A stretch of 64,000 bases of DNA from Anaerolineales bacterium (GTDB taxonomy: Bacteria; Chloroflexota; Anaerolineae; Anaerolineales; Villigracilaceae): positions 372,001 through 436,000 of the forward strand of contig CP129482.1 of NCBI GenBank assembly GCA_030583925.1, written 5' to 3'. Positions within the stretch are counted from its first letter, which is position 1. Every line of letters starts with the position of its first letter. The position numbers and the translations under genes were made by a program. This document shows positions 7,449 to 16,953 of the stretch, one piece after another. The notes beneath the pieces were generated by a model. It was not told where the DNA came from. It saw only the letters and a program-made list of their open reading frames with translations, and searched no databases.

Positions 7449-8792
7449 CAACGACCACAATGGATTCAAAAACAATTTCCGCGCCGCAAGGGATGAAAAC
7501 CTTCGTCGCCATTTGGGCGAGTCAATTGATCTCGATCCTCGGCTCGGGGCTGACGAGTTTCGCCCTCGGCGTGTGGATCTTCGACCAAACGGGCAAAGCC
7601 ACGCCGTTCGCATTGACGGTCCTGTTGGGGAATTTGCCCCGCATCCTGCTTCTGCCTGTGGCTGGCTCGCTCGCCGACCGATGGAATCGCCGCTGGGTGA
7701 TGATTCTCTCCGACGCGGGCAACGCGCTGGTCACGATCAGCGTTTTCCTGTTGGTGTTTTTCGGCAACCTGCAGTTCTGGCACATCTATTTGATCGTAAC
7801 CATAGGCTCGATCTTTTCCGCGTTCCAAGAGCCAGCCTACACGGCTTCGGTGACCATGCTCGTGCCTAAAAAGGATTTGTCGCGCGCCAATGGCATGATG
7901 CAAATGACTCAGGCGCTCGAATTGACGCTCACAGCCGATTCTGGCAGGCGTGCTTTTTGTCGCCATCGGCTTACCCGGCATCCTCGTCATTGACTTCGCC
8001 ACCTTCCTCATCGCGGTCAGCGCGTTGTTGGCGGTCCACATCCCACAGCCCGAACTTAACGAACACGAGGACGAAAAATCCTCCGTCTGGACGGACGCGG
8101 TCTTCGGCTGGAACTATCTCAAAGCGCGCCCGGGTCTCTTCGGACTGTTGTGGTACTTCGCCATGGTCAACTTTTTTCTCAACTGGTCTGGCGTGCTGAT
8201 CGCTCCCCTGATTCTCTCGCGCTATTCCGCCAGCACGCTCGGCACGGTTCAAATGTTCTTCGGGTTGGGAATGTTGGCGGGCGGAATCGTGAGTAGCGTC
8301 TGGGCTGGACCGAAACGCAGGATTGCCGCCATCATGGGCTACATCGGTTTCGGACTTTTGGGAATGCTCGTCGCGGGTTTGCGCCCCGAAGCGATCTACA
8401 CTGGCGCGGGACTTTTCTGGATGTTGTTTTTTGTCCCGCTATCTTCAGCGGCGAGCCAGGCAGTGTTTCAGTCCAAAGTCGCGCCCGAAGTGCAAGGACG
8501 CGTTTTCGGCATCCGCAGTATGATCTCGCGCTCGGTCATGCCGCTCGCCTTCCTGCTTGCAGGACCTCTGGCTGACCTCGTCTTCACCCCTCTGCTGGAA
8601 ACGAACGGCGCTTGGGCAAACACCTTCATCGGAACTTTGCTTGGAACCGGCGCGGGGCGCGGCATCGGTTTCATGTTTGTCGCTTCGGCTCTGGTTGGTA
8701 TTGGGGTAACCCTTTTGGTTTACGCCAACCCGCGCATCCGCAACCTTGAAGATGAAATCCCCGATGCGGTCGGCGAAACGCCGGAGAAATAA
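7445..8792 (+). pseudogene. MFS transporter, interrupted by a frameshift
   Basis: The 5' part (7445 to about 7934) encodes the first transmembrane helices of a drug-efflux type MFS protein, including DRWNRRWVMILSD, the loop 2-3 basic motif. The 3' part (about 7935-8792) encodes the remaining helices in another frame. Removing one base near 7934 joins ...LTLT to PILAGVLFVAIG, the sequence expected at this point, giving a continuous protein of about 448 aa. The rest of the gene shows no decay. It is therefore either a very recent mutation or a sequence error. A single base change would restore it. It follows the ArsR-like regulator with an ATGA overlap. Confidence 0.85.
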
Positions 8793-8844
8793 ATCTGACT
8801 ACCGATAAACATGGCTTACTCCGGATTTAATCCTTCTAACTCTT

Positions 8845-8964
8845 AGCCACGAATTGCACGGATTTACACGAAAAAAAGCCGATCATGTACAAATGGTCGG
8901 CTTTTATCTTGAACGACTTGGAGTAAAAACTTTACAATCCGTGAGAATCCGTGAAATCTGTGGC
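8845..8964. repeat. Imperfect inverted repeat around a bidirectional terminator
   Basis: The left arm 8845-8870 (AGCCACGAATTGCACGG...) and right arm 8937-8964 (...CGTGAAATCTGTGGC) are imperfect reverse complements. They enclose the terminator hairpin at 8871-8906. Elements of this kind, built from ACGAAT/ATTCGT units, are dispersed in many bacterial genomes. Confidence 0.6.
8871..8906. terminator. Bidirectional terminator between convergent genes
   Basis: Stem AAAAGCCGA (8874-8882) with TCGGCTTTT (8897-8905), with A-run on the left and T-run on the right. It serves both the MFS gene (plus) and the SH3 lipoprotein gene (minus). Confidence 0.8.
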
Positions 8965-9017
8965 AGATTCCTTAAGTTCGAGGGTAATCATGTTTGTTCT
9001 GTTCTGACGAACTGTTG

Positions 9018-9776
9018 TTATGTGCACTCGATCTTGTACGTCGCCTCGGCAACCAGGCTGTTCGGGCTGGTTGCGATCAACCTGACCCAATACGTTCCTA
9101 TCGGCAGAACCGGCGTGTATTCGGCGGAGACTTCCTTTTCGCCAAAGGTATCGAACTCGGTTTCCTTGTTCGACATCGCGCCGCCTTGTTGAGTTTCAAA
9201 ATGCCATTTGACGATGGTCGGACCGTTCGTTTCGATCGTCCCTTTGATCTTCACCACCGGCATTGGCAATAAGCATAACAATCCCAAATTGATGGATTTC
9301 GGGTCGAGGCTGATCGTCACGTCCGTTACTGAGGCGGCGGGAGTTTGCACCACTTGCAAACCGGAGAGATTCCCCGACGCGCTGGTCACACTCGCGGCGA
9401 CCCAGCAGTTACGTCCCGGGCTGAGCGGATCTTGAATGAGCCACCAACTGGTATCCGATGTTTTCCCGACGATCTGCGAACTCTGACCCAAATTGAGCGC
9501 GCTGACCGCGAGCCACCCCGTACCTGGACCCAAGCGGCAGTTGACCGGTTGATCTTTGGTGGTGACAGTCGGCACGCTGGGAGTGAACGTCAATGTCGGC
9601 AGAGGCGTGTCTGTCGGCTGAGGGGTGTCGGTGGGGAGAGGCGTTTCAGAGGGCAAGGCAGGCGTATCTGTAAATGCGAGAGTTGGCGTCTCGGTCGGCG
9701 TTCCGCCTTGCGGCAAATTACAGGACGACAGAACCAGCATTGTCAACAAAAATAAGGTTGGTAATTTATGTTTCAT
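9018..9776 (-). CDS. Surface lipoprotein with bacterial SH3-like domain
   Basis: 252 aa. The signal peptide has lipobox LVLSSC, followed by about 50 residues rich in Thr, Pro, Asp and Glu in short near-repeats, which form an extended stalk. Residues 80-135 (PVNCRLGPGTGWLAVSAL, then DTSWWLIQDP, then NCWVAASV) match the bacterial SH3 fold, which usually binds peptidoglycan or proteins outside the membrane. The last 100 residues form a beta-rich domain ending in a conserved Cys and may be an Ig-like fold. The ATG at 9776 has GGAG 7 nt upstream; the longer frame to 9857 has no such signal. It overlaps no gene and converges on the MFS gene. Confidence 0.85.
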   Translation of the reverse strand: MKHKLPTLFLLTMLVLSSCNLPQGGTPTETPTLAFTDTPALPSETPLPTDTPQPTDTPLPTLTFTPSVPTVTTKDQPVNCRLGPGTGWLAVSALNLGQSSQIVGKTSDTSWWLIQDPLSPGRNCWVAASVTSASGNLSGLQVVQTPAASVTDVTISLDPKSINLGLLCLLPMPVVKIKGTIETNGPTIVKWHFETQQGGAMSNKETEFDTFGEKEVSAEYTPVLPIGTYWVRLIATSPNSLVAEATYKIECT

Positions 9777-9853
9777 AGTTTCTCCTCTTGAGTGGGTAAC
9801 CTCAATTGTATAGTGAAAAAGCCGGGCGGCAATAAGAATTTTCATTTTCGATC

Positions 9854-11506
9854 TCACGCCAGCATCGGCATCTTGATACCGTGACGTTTCGCGGCTTCGA
9901 TGGCGATTTCATATCCCGCGTCAGCGTGACGGACGACGCCCATGCCCGGGTCGGTTGTCAACACACGTTCGAGGCGCCGCGCGGCTTCGGGAGTCCCATC
10001 CGCGACAATCACTTGTCCCGCGTGCTGCGAATATCCCATGCCCACGCCGCCGCCGTGATGGAACGAGACCCACGTCGCGCCGCCGACGGCGTTGATGAGC
10101 GCGTTGAGGATCGCCCAATCCGAGATCGCGTCCGAACCGTCTTTCATTGATTCCGTTTCACGGTTCGGCGAAGCGACCGAGCCCGAATCCAAATGGTCGC
10201 GCCCGATTACGATGGGCGCTTTGACTTTTCCACTCGCGACCAACTCGTTGAATTTGAGTCCCGCTTTCACGCGCTCGCCATAACCGAGCCAGCAGATGCG
10301 CGCGGGCAATCCTTGAAACGGAACTTTCTCGCGCGCCATCTTCAACCAGCGATGCAAATGCGCGTCATCGGGAAACAACTCCATGATGGCTTGATCGGTC
10401 GTGTAAATATCTTCTTTGTCACCGGAGAGCGCGACCCACCTGAATGGTCCCTTGCCTTCGCAAAACAACGGACGAATATACGCGGGCACAAAGCCGGGAA
10501 ACTCGAACGCGTCGCTCACGCCGTTGTTGAACGCTTGTTGCCGCAAATTATTTCCGTAATCGAAAACTTCCGCGCCTGCGCGCTGAAACGCGAGCATGGC
10601 TTGCACATGTTTCGCCATCGAATCCATCGCCAACTTTTTATATTTTTCTGGATTCGACTTCCGCAATTCGTCTGCCTCCGCCACCGATAATTCAGACGGG
10701 ACGTAAAACAACGCTTCATGCGCGGACGTTTGGTCTGTCACTACATCGGGAACCACTCCACGCTTCGACAGTTCGTCGTACACGTCTGCCGCGTTGCCGA
10801 TGAGTCCGATGGATTTGGGAATCTTTTTGTCTTTGAACTCTTCGACGAGAGTCATCGCCTCTTCGAGATTGTCCACAACCATATCCACATAACCGATGGC
10901 GCGGCGGCGTTCGGCGCGTTCGGGGTCAACCTCCACGATCAAGCCAACGCCTTCGTTCATCGTGATGGATAACGGTTGCGCGCCGCCCATGCCGCCCAAG
11001 CCAGCCGTTAGCACAAACTTGCCTTTGAGCGAGTCCCAGCCTTTGAGTTTTGCCAGCGCGCCGAAGGTTTCGTATGTGCCTTGCAAGATTCCCTGCGTGC
11101 CGATGTAGATCCACGAGCCAGCCGTCATCTGCCCGTACATGATGAGTCCTTTTTTGGCTAACTCATCGAAGTGTTCCCACGTCGCCCAGTGCGGGACGAG
11201 GTTCGAGTTGGCGATCAACACCTTCGGCGCGTCTTTGTGACTCTTGAACACGACGACAGGTTTCCCCGATTGCACGAGGAGCGTTTCGTCCTCTTCGAGA
11301 TTCTTCAACGATTCGAGAATCGCATCGAACGATTCCCAATCGCGCGCGGCTTTCCCGCGTCCGCCGTAGACGACGAGATCGTCGGGCTTTTCCGCAACCT
11401 CTGGGTCGAGGTTATTTTGAATCATGCGATAGGCGGCTTCGCTGAGCCAGTTCTTGCAGGTGAGATCAATGCCGCGGGGGGCGCGGACAGGTCGAGGTCC
11501 GGACAT
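9854..11506 (-). CDS. hutU: Urocanate hydratase
   Basis: 550 aa, the standard size. It converts urocanate to imidazolonepropionate, the second step of histidine breakdown, with tightly bound NAD acting as electrophile. Characteristic segments are [16 protein letters not shown], the NAD-binding [15 protein letters not shown] near residue 175, [25 protein letters not shown] and the C-terminal [28 protein letters not shown] is found about 10 nt before the ATG. No other hut gene (hutH, hutI, hutF/G) lies within the window, so the pathway must be encoded elsewhere or split. The downstream lipoprotein gene starts 77 nt after the stop and has its own Shine-Dalgarno site. Confidence 0.97.
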   Translation of the reverse strand: MSGPRPVRAPRGIDLTCKNWLSEAAYRMIQNNLDPEVAEKPDDLVVYGGRGKAARDWESFDAILESLKNLEEDETLLVQSGKPVVVFKSHKDAPKVLIANSNLVPHWATWEHFDELAKKGLIMYGQMTAGSWIYIGTQGILQGTYETFGALAKLKGWDSLKGKFVLTAGLGGMGGAQPLSITMNEGVGLIVEVDPERAERRRAIGYVDMVVDNLEEAMTLVEEFKDKKIPKSIGLIGNAADVYDELSKRGVVPDVVTDQTSAHEALFYVPSELSVAEADELRKSNPEKYKKLAMDSMAKHVQAMLAFQRAGAEVFDYGNNLRQQAFNNGVSDAFEFPGFVPAYIRPLFCEGKGPFRWVALSGDKEDIYTTDQAIMELFPDDAHLHRWLKMAREKVPFQGLPARICWLGYGERVKAGLKFNELVASGKVKAPIVIGRDHLDSGSVASPNRETESMKDGSDAISDWAILNALINAVGGATWVSFHHGGGVGMGYSQHAGQVIVADGTPEAARRLERVLTTDPGMGVVRHADAGYEIAIEAAKRHGIKMPMLA

Positions 11507-11595
11507 GAAGCGTTTCTCCTTGTCGAATAAAAAATTCCTCCCGACAATTATACGCCGGGAGGGATGGGGTGGGTTGGGTTATGGGTTGCCGGTCT

Positions 11596-11669
11596 TGTCA
11601 TTTCGAGGCTTGTCCCGAACGGATGTGAGGAAATTGTCATTTTGAGTCTTGCCCCGAACGGATGTGAGG
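11596..11669. repeat. Two tandem copies of a 35-bp intergenic repeat
   Basis: 11596-11630 and 11635-11669 are near-identical direct repeats (TGTCATT(T)CGAG...GGATGTGAGG) with a period of 39. They stand upstream of hutU, between it and the hairpin at 11693. They resemble dispersed intergenic elements rather than genes. Confidence 0.7.
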
Positions 11670-11692
11670 GAGCAAGCGAGAAATCTTTGCAT

Positions 11693-11725
11693 AGACCTCC
11701 GAAGTCTCCAAGACTTCGGAGGTCT
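11693..11725. repeat. Palindromic repeat, CTTCGGAAG family, copy 1
   Basis: A perfect 15-bp stem (11693-11707 with 11711-11725) and loop CCA. It lies about 20 nt after the stop of the lipoprotein gene at 11748 (minus), so it is well placed to act as its terminator. Related copies are at 17582, 32407 and 46374. Confidence 0.85.
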
Positions 11726-11747
11726 GCTTTAACTCGCGCCGTGCAAC

Positions 11748-12590
11748 TTAATCCCTGATCGTGATATTGCCCGCGCCCAAGTTGACGATGATCGTCAGTG
11801 TGGGACCCTCACCCGCCTGCGAGTATGAGTTGCCCTTTTGCGACCAGCCAGCGTCGACATTAATATCCGCCAGCGCGCCGTCAATCGTAACGACAACATT
11901 CATGCCCTGCGGGACGATGAGCGTGAGATCGCTCAGACCACTATCAATGCTCACGGTGGCGTCGCGTTGCAATGTGCCCGAAAAATCGAGCGTGTAATCG
12001 CCCGCGCCGCTGTTGAAGATGAAGCGTTCAAAGTTGGCGTTCGCCAGCCCTTCGATGCGTACATCCGACGCGCCCGTGGTGTAATTGAACTCGGCCATCT
12101 CCGTGAGATTTGGCTCGGAGAACGACAGGTTCACATCCGCCGCGCCGTCGTTGATGGTCAGGTTTGTGAGCGCAAGCCCGCCCAATTCAAACTTGCCTTC
12201 GTATGCGCCTGCCGAAATTTCCAAATCCATCGGCGACGATCCCAGTTGCAAATCCCATTCGTTTTTCATTCCTTCAAACGGCGGAATCTTTTGGAAATCG
12301 CCCTGCTTGATCTCGATCTCTGCTCCGTTCTCGATGATCTCGGGTTTGAGATCCTTCACGTTATAGATGGCTGTTCCCTCGACAAGATTCTTCGCCCCTG
12401 TGGATAGATTCAGATTCCCCGCGCCGAACGAAAGACTCAACCGCGTCTCATCGGACTTTGGGTCTGCCACAGTTATCTCATCCTTGATCTCCGCCCCGGC
12501 CTTTACCTGCTCGGGCAGGTCGAAACTGAATCCACACGCCATGCTTGCCAACGCCAGCGCGAGGACCGCTGAAATGATTTTTACGTTCAT
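11748..12590 (-). CDS. Lipoprotein with toast-rack / DUF4097-like beta-solenoid domain
   Basis: 280 aa. The signal peptide ends in lipobox LASMAC. The mature part is almost entirely made of short beta strands with recurring G-A-G/G-A-A-D turns (FGAGNLNLSTGAKNL, NDGAADVNLSF, NSGAGDYTLDFSG, NLGAGNITIRD). This is typical of the toast-rack and DUF4097/LiaF-like C-terminal families. Proteins of this fold are found in envelope stress systems, often as adhesin-like or sensory modules; no enzyme motif is present. It has no operon partner: the gene has a terminator-like palindrome downstream and repeats upstream. Confidence 0.8.
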   Translation of the reverse strand: MNVKIISAVLALALASMACGFSFDLPEQVKAGAEIKDEITVADPKSDETRLSLSFGAGNLNLSTGAKNLVEGTAIYNVKDLKPEIIENGAEIEIKQGDFQKIPPFEGMKNEWDLQLGSSPMDLEISAGAYEGKFELGGLALTNLTINDGAADVNLSFSEPNLTEMAEFNYTTGASDVRIEGLANANFERFIFNSGAGDYTLDFSGTLQRDATVSIDSGLSDLTLIVPQGMNVVVTIDGALADINVDAGWSQKGNSYSQAGEGPTLTIIVNLGAGNITIRD

Positions 12591-12645
12591 GGGTTATCTC
12601 CTTCTGCCCTTCATACGGAGGAGATTAGGTTTGGTCGCGACATCG

Positions 12646-12674
12646 TTCGTCCAGCAGTTGAACTGCTAGACGAA
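12646..12674. repeat. Palindromic repeat, CAGTTGAACTG family, copy 1
   Basis: TTCGTCCAGCAG and CTGCTAGACGAA flank TTGAA, giving a stem of about 11 bp with one mismatch. It lies between the lipoprotein gene and the deaminase gene. Confidence 0.75.
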
Positions 12675-12691
12675 CCTAGAATATGTGGTTT

Positions 12692-12714
12692 GTCCGTCAG
12701 TTGTACTGACGGAC
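12692..12714. repeat. Palindromic repeat, CAGTTGAACTG family, copy 2
   Basis: A perfect 10-bp stem, GTCCGTCAGT with ACTGACGGAC, loop TGT. It is 18 bases from copy 1 and shares the core CAGTTG-ACTG. Confidence 0.75.
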
Positions 12715-12742
12715 ATTCAAAAGACAGCCTAAGAGAAAAATC

Positions 12743-12769
12743 ACAAAACAAAACCCCTCGAGCGAGGGG
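12743..12769 (-). terminator. Terminator of the radA-deaminase operon
   Basis: Stem CCCCTCG (12754-12760) with CGAGGGG (12763-12769), followed on the minus strand by TTTTGTTTTG. It lies 15 nt after the deaminase stop codon. Confidence 0.88.
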
Positions 12770-12784
12770 CGCGCGTAAACCAAT

Positions 12785-13279
12785 TCAAATTACGCCCGTC
12801 TGCATATATTTCAAAGCTCTTGCATTGTATTTCCCAATGATCGCCGCCGATTCAGCCTCCAACACGCCGCCAAAATAACTCTTGATGTGACGTTTGACAT
12901 ACGGGTTGGATTCAAGGGTTAGTTTCGAATACACCACCTGATCGTGCATGGCGAAAATGACGTGCGGCACATCCGCCATCACCGCCGCGCCGAGACACAT
13001 CGGGCAAGGCTCCACCGTTGTAAAAAGAATCACCCGCCTGAAATCCGTCCAAAGTTTCTCTCCGCCATCGAGCAGGGCGTTCATCTCCGCATGGCGGACT
13101 TGGTTCTTCAACCCCATGTGCCGCGCTCGTCCGCGGGCGATGATCTCGCCATCCAAAACCAACACTGCGCCGATGGGTAACTCTCCCGCCTGCCCCGCGG
13201 CATCTGCCTCTGCCAGCGCCTCGCGCATGAATTTTTCAAGATCGAGTCCGTTGAGCGTGGGAGAAATATATTGAGTCAT
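12785..13279 (-). CDS. Nucleoside/tRNA adenosine deaminase family (CDA superfamily)
   Basis: 164 aa. The zinc site is clear: HAEMNAL (His ligand and catalytic Glu) near residue 66 and PCPMCLGA (two Cys ligands) near residue 94. This places it in the cytidine deaminase-like superfamily with TadA and guanine deaminase. TadA usually has H-A-E-I and P-C-x-M-C-A-G-A; this one also continues into a long C-terminal tail (SNPYVKRHIKSYFGGVLEAE) more like nucleoside deaminases. Whether it modifies tRNA-Arg or free bases is therefore open. The ATG at 13279 lies 4 nt after the radA stop; upstream extension into radA is rejected. It is cotranscribed with radA and ends at the terminator at 12754. Confidence 0.85.
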   Translation of the reverse strand: MTQYISPTLNGLDLEKFMREALAEADAAGQAGELPIGAVLVLDGEIIARGRARHMGLKNQVRHAEMNALLDGGEKLWTDFRRVILFTTVEPCPMCLGAAVMADVPHVIFAMHDQVVYSKLTLESNPYVKRHIKSYFGGVLEAESAAIIGKYNARALKYMQTGVI

Positions 13280-13283
13280 GGAA

Positions 13284-14699
13284 TTAAGCCATGTGCGGCG
13301 GAGCCTTGGGCGCTTTCGTGGATGATGCAAACGCCGCGTTCAACGCCTGATCCAACGACCGCGCTTCTACAATTTCGATTCCCTTTGGATACCCCTCGCC
13401 TTTGCGGATCGCTTTCGGCACGATGGCGGTTTTGAAGCCCAACTTTTGCGCCTCGCGCAGACGCGCCTGCATCTGGCTTGGCATCCGCAACTCGCCAGCG
13501 AGACCGATCTCGCCGATCAGCGCCGCGTCCGCTTTGACGGGGATGTCCTTCCACGAGGAGGCGATCGCCGCGGCGATGGCGAGGTCGGCGGCGGGTTCGT
13601 CAATTTGAATCCCGCCCACCACGTTGACGAAAATATCCTGCTCGCCAAGTTTGAAGCCCGCGCGACGCGTCAACACGGCTGAGATCAACAACAGACGGTT
13701 GAAGTCCACGCCGTTTGCGGTGCGGCGCGCATTGCCGAATTGAGTCGGCGAGGTCAGCCCTTGAATTTCAACCAGAATGGGACGCGTGCCTTCCATTGTC
13801 ACGGCAATGGCAGAACCCGCCGCGTTGACCATCCGCTCCGCGAGGAACGCCTCGGATGGATTCTTCACCTCGACCAGCCCGCCCTCGCGCATTTCGAACA
13901 CGCCGACCTCGGAGGTCGCGCCGAAACGATTCTTCACCGAACGTAACAAGCGATACGCTTGAAAGCGATCGCCTTCGAGATATAGCACCGTGTCCACGAT
14001 GTGTTCCAGCACGCGCGGACCCGCAATCGTCCCTTCTTTGGTCACATGCCCGATGACAAAAACCGAGATGCCGCTGGTCTTTGCCAGTTCGCGCAACTGT
14101 GATGAACATTCGCGCACCTGGCTCACCGAGCCAGCCGACGAGTCCATACTAGAAAGATACACGGTTTGAATCGAGTCAACGATCAGCAATTCGGGTTTAA
14201 CTTCGTTGATGTGATTCAAAATAATTTCGAGATTCGTTTCGGTAACGAGCAACAAATTTTTCGGCAATTCCGTTTTGCCGTTCAAACGCGTCGCGCGCAT
14301 CTTGATCTGCCGTTCCGATTCTTCCCCTGAAACATACAACACGCGTTTGGCGGTTGCCATCTCCATTGCCATCTGCAACATCAGCGTGGACTTGCCGATG
14401 CCCGGGTCCCCGCCGACGAGGACGATGGAGCCCGGCACGATCCCCCCGCCGAGCACGCGCGCAAACTCCTCGATGGGCACGCGGATGCGGTCTTCGTCTC
14501 CCGATGAGATATCGCCGATGGAACGCGGGGCAGACCGCCCCGTGAGTCCGCGAACCGCTGTGGTCTTCGTCACCGGCTCATCGTGGACGACTTCCTCGAC
14601 CATCGTGTCGAACTTCCCGCACTGCGGGCATTTGCCCATGTACGACGCGGCGACGCGCCCGCATTCCTGACAGACATAGCGTGTTTGTGTTTTTGGCAT
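13284..14699 (-). CDS. radA: DNA repair protein RadA
   Basis: 471 aa, normal size. RadA is a RecA-like hexameric helicase that promotes branch migration during recombinational repair. Order of domains: a four-cysteine zinc finger (CQECGRVAASYMGKCPQC, residues 9-26), the ATPase core with Walker A GGDPGIGKS near residue 95, the RadA-specific KNRFG motif, and a Lon-like C-terminal domain with FVNVVGGIQIDEPAADLA. The ATG at 14699 has GAGG 7 nt upstream. A nucleoside deaminase gene follows after 4 nt. Confidence 0.97.
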   Translation of the reverse strand: MPKTQTRYVCQECGRVAASYMGKCPQCGKFDTMVEEVVHDEPVTKTTAVRGLTGRSAPRSIGDISSGDEDRIRVPIEEFARVLGGGIVPGSIVLVGGDPGIGKSTLMLQMAMEMATAKRVLYVSGEESERQIKMRATRLNGKTELPKNLLLVTETNLEIILNHINEVKPELLIVDSIQTVYLSSMDSSAGSVSQVRECSSQLRELAKTSGISVFVIGHVTKEGTIAGPRVLEHIVDTVLYLEGDRFQAYRLLRSVKNRFGATSEVGVFEMREGGLVEVKNPSEAFLAERMVNAAGSAIAVTMEGTRPILVEIQGLTSPTQFGNARRTANGVDFNRLLLISAVLTRRAGFKLGEQDIFVNVVGGIQIDEPAADLAIAAAIASSWKDIPVKADAALIGEIGLAGELRMPSQMQARLREAQKLGFKTAIVPKAIRKGEGYPKGIEIVEARSLDQALNAAFASSTKAPKAPPHMA

Positions 14700-14717
14700 G
14701 ACAACCTCAAATAACAA

Positions 14718-14777
14718 GTAGGGGCACAGCGAGTCGGTCTTTTGTTTTGCCGATGAATTGTCACGCTGTGCCTCTAC
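14718..14777. repeat. Palindromic repeat, GTAGGGGC family, copy 1
   Basis: The outer arms GTAGGGGCACAGCG (14718-14731) and CGCTGTGCCTCTAC (14764-14777) pair with one mismatch around a 32-nt interior. A close copy is at 56181-56239. Shorter relatives are at 51469 and 56842. Confidence 0.8.
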
Positions 14778-14824
14778 CAGTATAACAGAATTTATGTTCT
14801 GTTTTTATCAAGACGTCTGAAATT

Positions 14825-14833
14825 TGCTATACT
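14825..14833 (+). promoter_or_regulatory. Extended -10 promoter of the ZIP transporter gene
   Basis: TGCTATACT is an extended -10 element; no good -35 box is visible. The start codon lies 72 nt downstream of the box. Confidence 0.5.
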
Positions 14834-14905
14834 GGAATTGTGACGGCGATACATTTTATTTCGGAGAATTAACATCCAAATATTTGAGCAAGGGAGAAAA
14901 AAATT

Positions 14906-15721
14906 ATGTTCGAATGGTTCGTTCAACTCAACCCTGTGTGGCAGGCGCTGATCGCCACAACATTCACATGGCTGGTTACGGCATTGGGCGCGGCGGCAGT
15001 TTTCTTTTTCAAAGAAGTGAATCGAAAATTGCTGGATGGCATGTTGGGCTTTGCCGCCGGCGTGATGATCGCGGCAAGTTTCTGGTCGCTGCTCGCGCCT
15101 TCGATCGAAATGGCAGAAGAGACCAGTCACGCGCCGGTCTGGTTCCCCGCCGCGCTCGGCTTTTTGTTGGGCGGCGCGTTCATCCGCATGATTGATCTTG
15201 TTCTGCCGCATTTGCATTTGGGATTTCCGACCAGCGAAGCGGAGGGCGTCCCGACGAAATGGCGGCGCAGTATTCTGCTCGTGCTGGCGATCACTTTGCA
15301 TAATTTTCCCGAGGGACTAGCCGTCGGAGTCGCCTTCGGCGCGGTCGCGGCGGATTTATCCTCCGCTTCGCTCGCCGGGGCAGTTGCGCTCGCCATAGGG
15401 ATCGGGATTCAAAACTTTCCGGAAGGCGTAGCCGTATCTGTGCCGCTTCGTTCCGAGGGGATGTCGCGCTTGAAAAGTTTCCTCTATGGACAGTCCTCCG
15501 CACTGGTCGAACCGATTGCCGGTGTGATCGGCGCGGCGGCAGTCTTGTTGATGCGACCCATCCTGCCGTACGCGCTCGCCTTTGCCGCCGGCGCGATGAT
15601 CTTTGTAGTGGTCGAAGAATTGATTCCCGAATCGCAACTTGCCAAAAACACCGACTTCGCCACCGCCGGCGTGATGCTTGGCTTTGTGATCATGATGATT
15701 CTGGATGTGGGGTTGGGGTGA
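14906..15721 (+). CDS. ZIP-family divalent metal transporter
   Basis: 271 aa with eight predicted transmembrane helices. The two metal-binding helices are visible: [12 protein letters not shown] (about residue 130) and [14 protein letters not shown] (about residue 168). These H-N-x-P-E-G and N-x-P-E-G motifs form the binuclear site of ZIP proteins such as ZupT. A histidine-containing loop (LPHLHLGF) precedes them. The expected role is uptake of zinc, iron or manganese; the metal is not readable. AAGGGAG stands 9 nt before the ATG. It is a single gene, with its terminator shared with dus. Confidence 0.93.
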   Translation: MFEWFVQLNPVWQALIATTFTWLVTALGAAAVFFFKEVNRKLLDGMLGFAAGVMIAASFWSLLAPSIEMAEETSHAPVWFPAALGFLLGGAFIRMIDLVLPHLHLGFPTSEAEGVPTKWRRSILLVLAITLHNFPEGLAVGVAFGAVAADLSSASLAGAVALAIGIGIQNFPEGVAVSVPLRSEGMSRLKSFLYGQSSALVEPIAGVIGAAAVLLMRPILPYALAFAAGAMIFVVVEELIPESQLAKNTDFATAGVMLGFVIMMILDVGLG

Positions 15722-15726
15722 CAGCC

Positions 15727-15787
15727 AGCCACAGAGTTCACAGAGATTCTGAGAAAAAACTCTGAGTTCTCTGTGCGCTCTGTGGCT
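15727..15787. terminator. Inverted repeat between convergent ZIP and dus genes
   Basis: The arms 15727-15746 (AGCCACAGAG...) and 15768-15787 (...CTCTGTGGCT) pair imperfectly around an A-rich loop. An inner stem CAGAG.../CTCTG adds to it. It fills the gap between the two convergent genes and can end transcription from both. Confidence 0.7.
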
Positions 15788-15788
15788 T

Positions 15789-16778
15789 TCATATCGCCGT
15801 CATCGCGTAGACTTGACTCAGCATCTCCAAAAATTCCCCCGAGGGTCGTTCCTTCAGAATTTCCTTGCGCGCGTTGCGGTCGAGCGTTTTCAACAACAGA
15901 TATTGCACGGCATACTTGCGGAAGAGTCGCTGCCCGTCCTCTTCGCCGTAAAACTGCACGCTCTTTTGCAAATGCTCGTGGATGGTTTCCATCACCAATT
16001 CATGCGGGACTTGTTCGCGGTCGTAGCCCGCGAAGATCCACGGGTTGGCGATGGCGCCGCGCCCGATCATCACCGCGTCGCAATGCGTGTGACTTTTCAT
16101 CCGTTGGATGTCTGCCACCGTGCGGACGTCGCCGCTTCCCACGACGGGTAGACTGACTGCCGCTTTCACCTCGGCGATCGCGTCCCAGTCCGCGTTACCC
16201 GCGTAACGTTGTTCCTTCGTCCGTCCATGAATCGCAATCAATGAACCGCCCTCTTCTTCAACGACGCGTGCGATGAGTTTATAGTTTTTGTTTTTATCCC
16301 AACCCAAACGGATTTTTCCAGTGACGGGGACTTTCAATGCTTTCACCAACATGCGAAACGTGCGCGCGATCCGCAACGGACTTGGCATCATGCCCACGCC
16401 CGCGCCGCGATCCGCAATGGACTTGGCGGGGCATCCCATGTTGATGTCAATGATGTCGGGCTTCCACTTTTCCACGACCAGCGCGGCTTTGAGGATCAAA
16501 TCCGGATCGTCGCCGTAAATTTGGAAAGTGACGGGTCGCTCCGCGTCTTCGTAATACAGCCGCTTGGCGGGTTCCTTCGAGCGGCTGAGAATCTTCTCCA
16601 CTTTGACGAACTCGGTGTAACTCATCGCCGAGCCGAGCGCGCGGCAAATCGAACGGAAGGGCCAATCGGAGTAGCCGTCCATAGGCGCGAGAATCGTGTC
16701 CCCGTAGATGGGGATGTCGCGCACGAAGAAAGCGCTGCCCTGAGGCTCTCGAAGGGTGGGAGTTCGAGTTTCAGTCAT
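15789..16778 (-). CDS. dus: tRNA-dihydrouridine synthase
   Basis: 329 aa. A flavoenzyme that reduces uridines in the tRNA D-loop with NADPH. Visible are LAPMDGYSDWPFR (FMN-binding strand 1), IDINMGCPAK (catalytic Cys), KIRLGWD, IHGRTKEQRY, PVVGSGDV and VMIGRGAIANPWIF (FMN phosphate binding). These span the TIM barrel, with the small helical domain following. The ATG at 16778 is used, but a Shine-Dalgarno site is poor. Residues 6-17 (TPTLREPQGSAF) come from a dispersed CTTCGAGAGCCTCAGGG-type repeat lying within the frame, so the true N-terminus may be slightly later. Hairpin repeats stand upstream at 16800. Confidence 0.95.
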   Translation of the reverse strand: MTETRTPTLREPQGSAFFVRDIPIYGDTILAPMDGYSDWPFRSICRALGSAMSYTEFVKVEKILSRSKEPAKRLYYEDAERPVTFQIYGDDPDLILKAALVVEKWKPDIIDINMGCPAKSIADRGAGVGMMPSPLRIARTFRMLVKALKVPVTGKIRLGWDKNKNYKLIARVVEEEGGSLIAIHGRTKEQRYAGNADWDAIAEVKAAVSLPVVGSGDVRTVADIQRMKSHTHCDAVMIGRGAIANPWIFAGYDREQVPHELVMETIHEHLQKSVQFYGEEDGQRLFRKYAVQYLLLKTLDRNARKEILKERPSGEFLEMLSQVYAMTAI

Positions 16779-16799
16779 AAGGCTAGGATCGTCTCGATT

Positions 16800-16850
16800 G
16801 TCCCGCAGTTGAACTGCGGGACGAACAGAGTAGTTGAACTGCGGAACGAA
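16800..16850. repeat. Palindromic repeat, CAGTTGAACTG family, copy 3 plus half copy
   Basis: GTCCCGCAGTTGAACTGCGG (16800-16819, continuing to 16822) is an almost perfect palindrome. A second half unit, GTTGAACTGCGGAACGAAC, follows at 16832-16850. Confidence 0.8.
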
Positions 16851-16953
16851 CAAAGTATCCAATAAAGCGACGGAAAGTATATCAAACTTTTGTGGGATAA
16901 CTGGAAGAGGAGCGGGGGGTTGAAGTGATTGAGTCGATCAATCGGAGGCAGAA

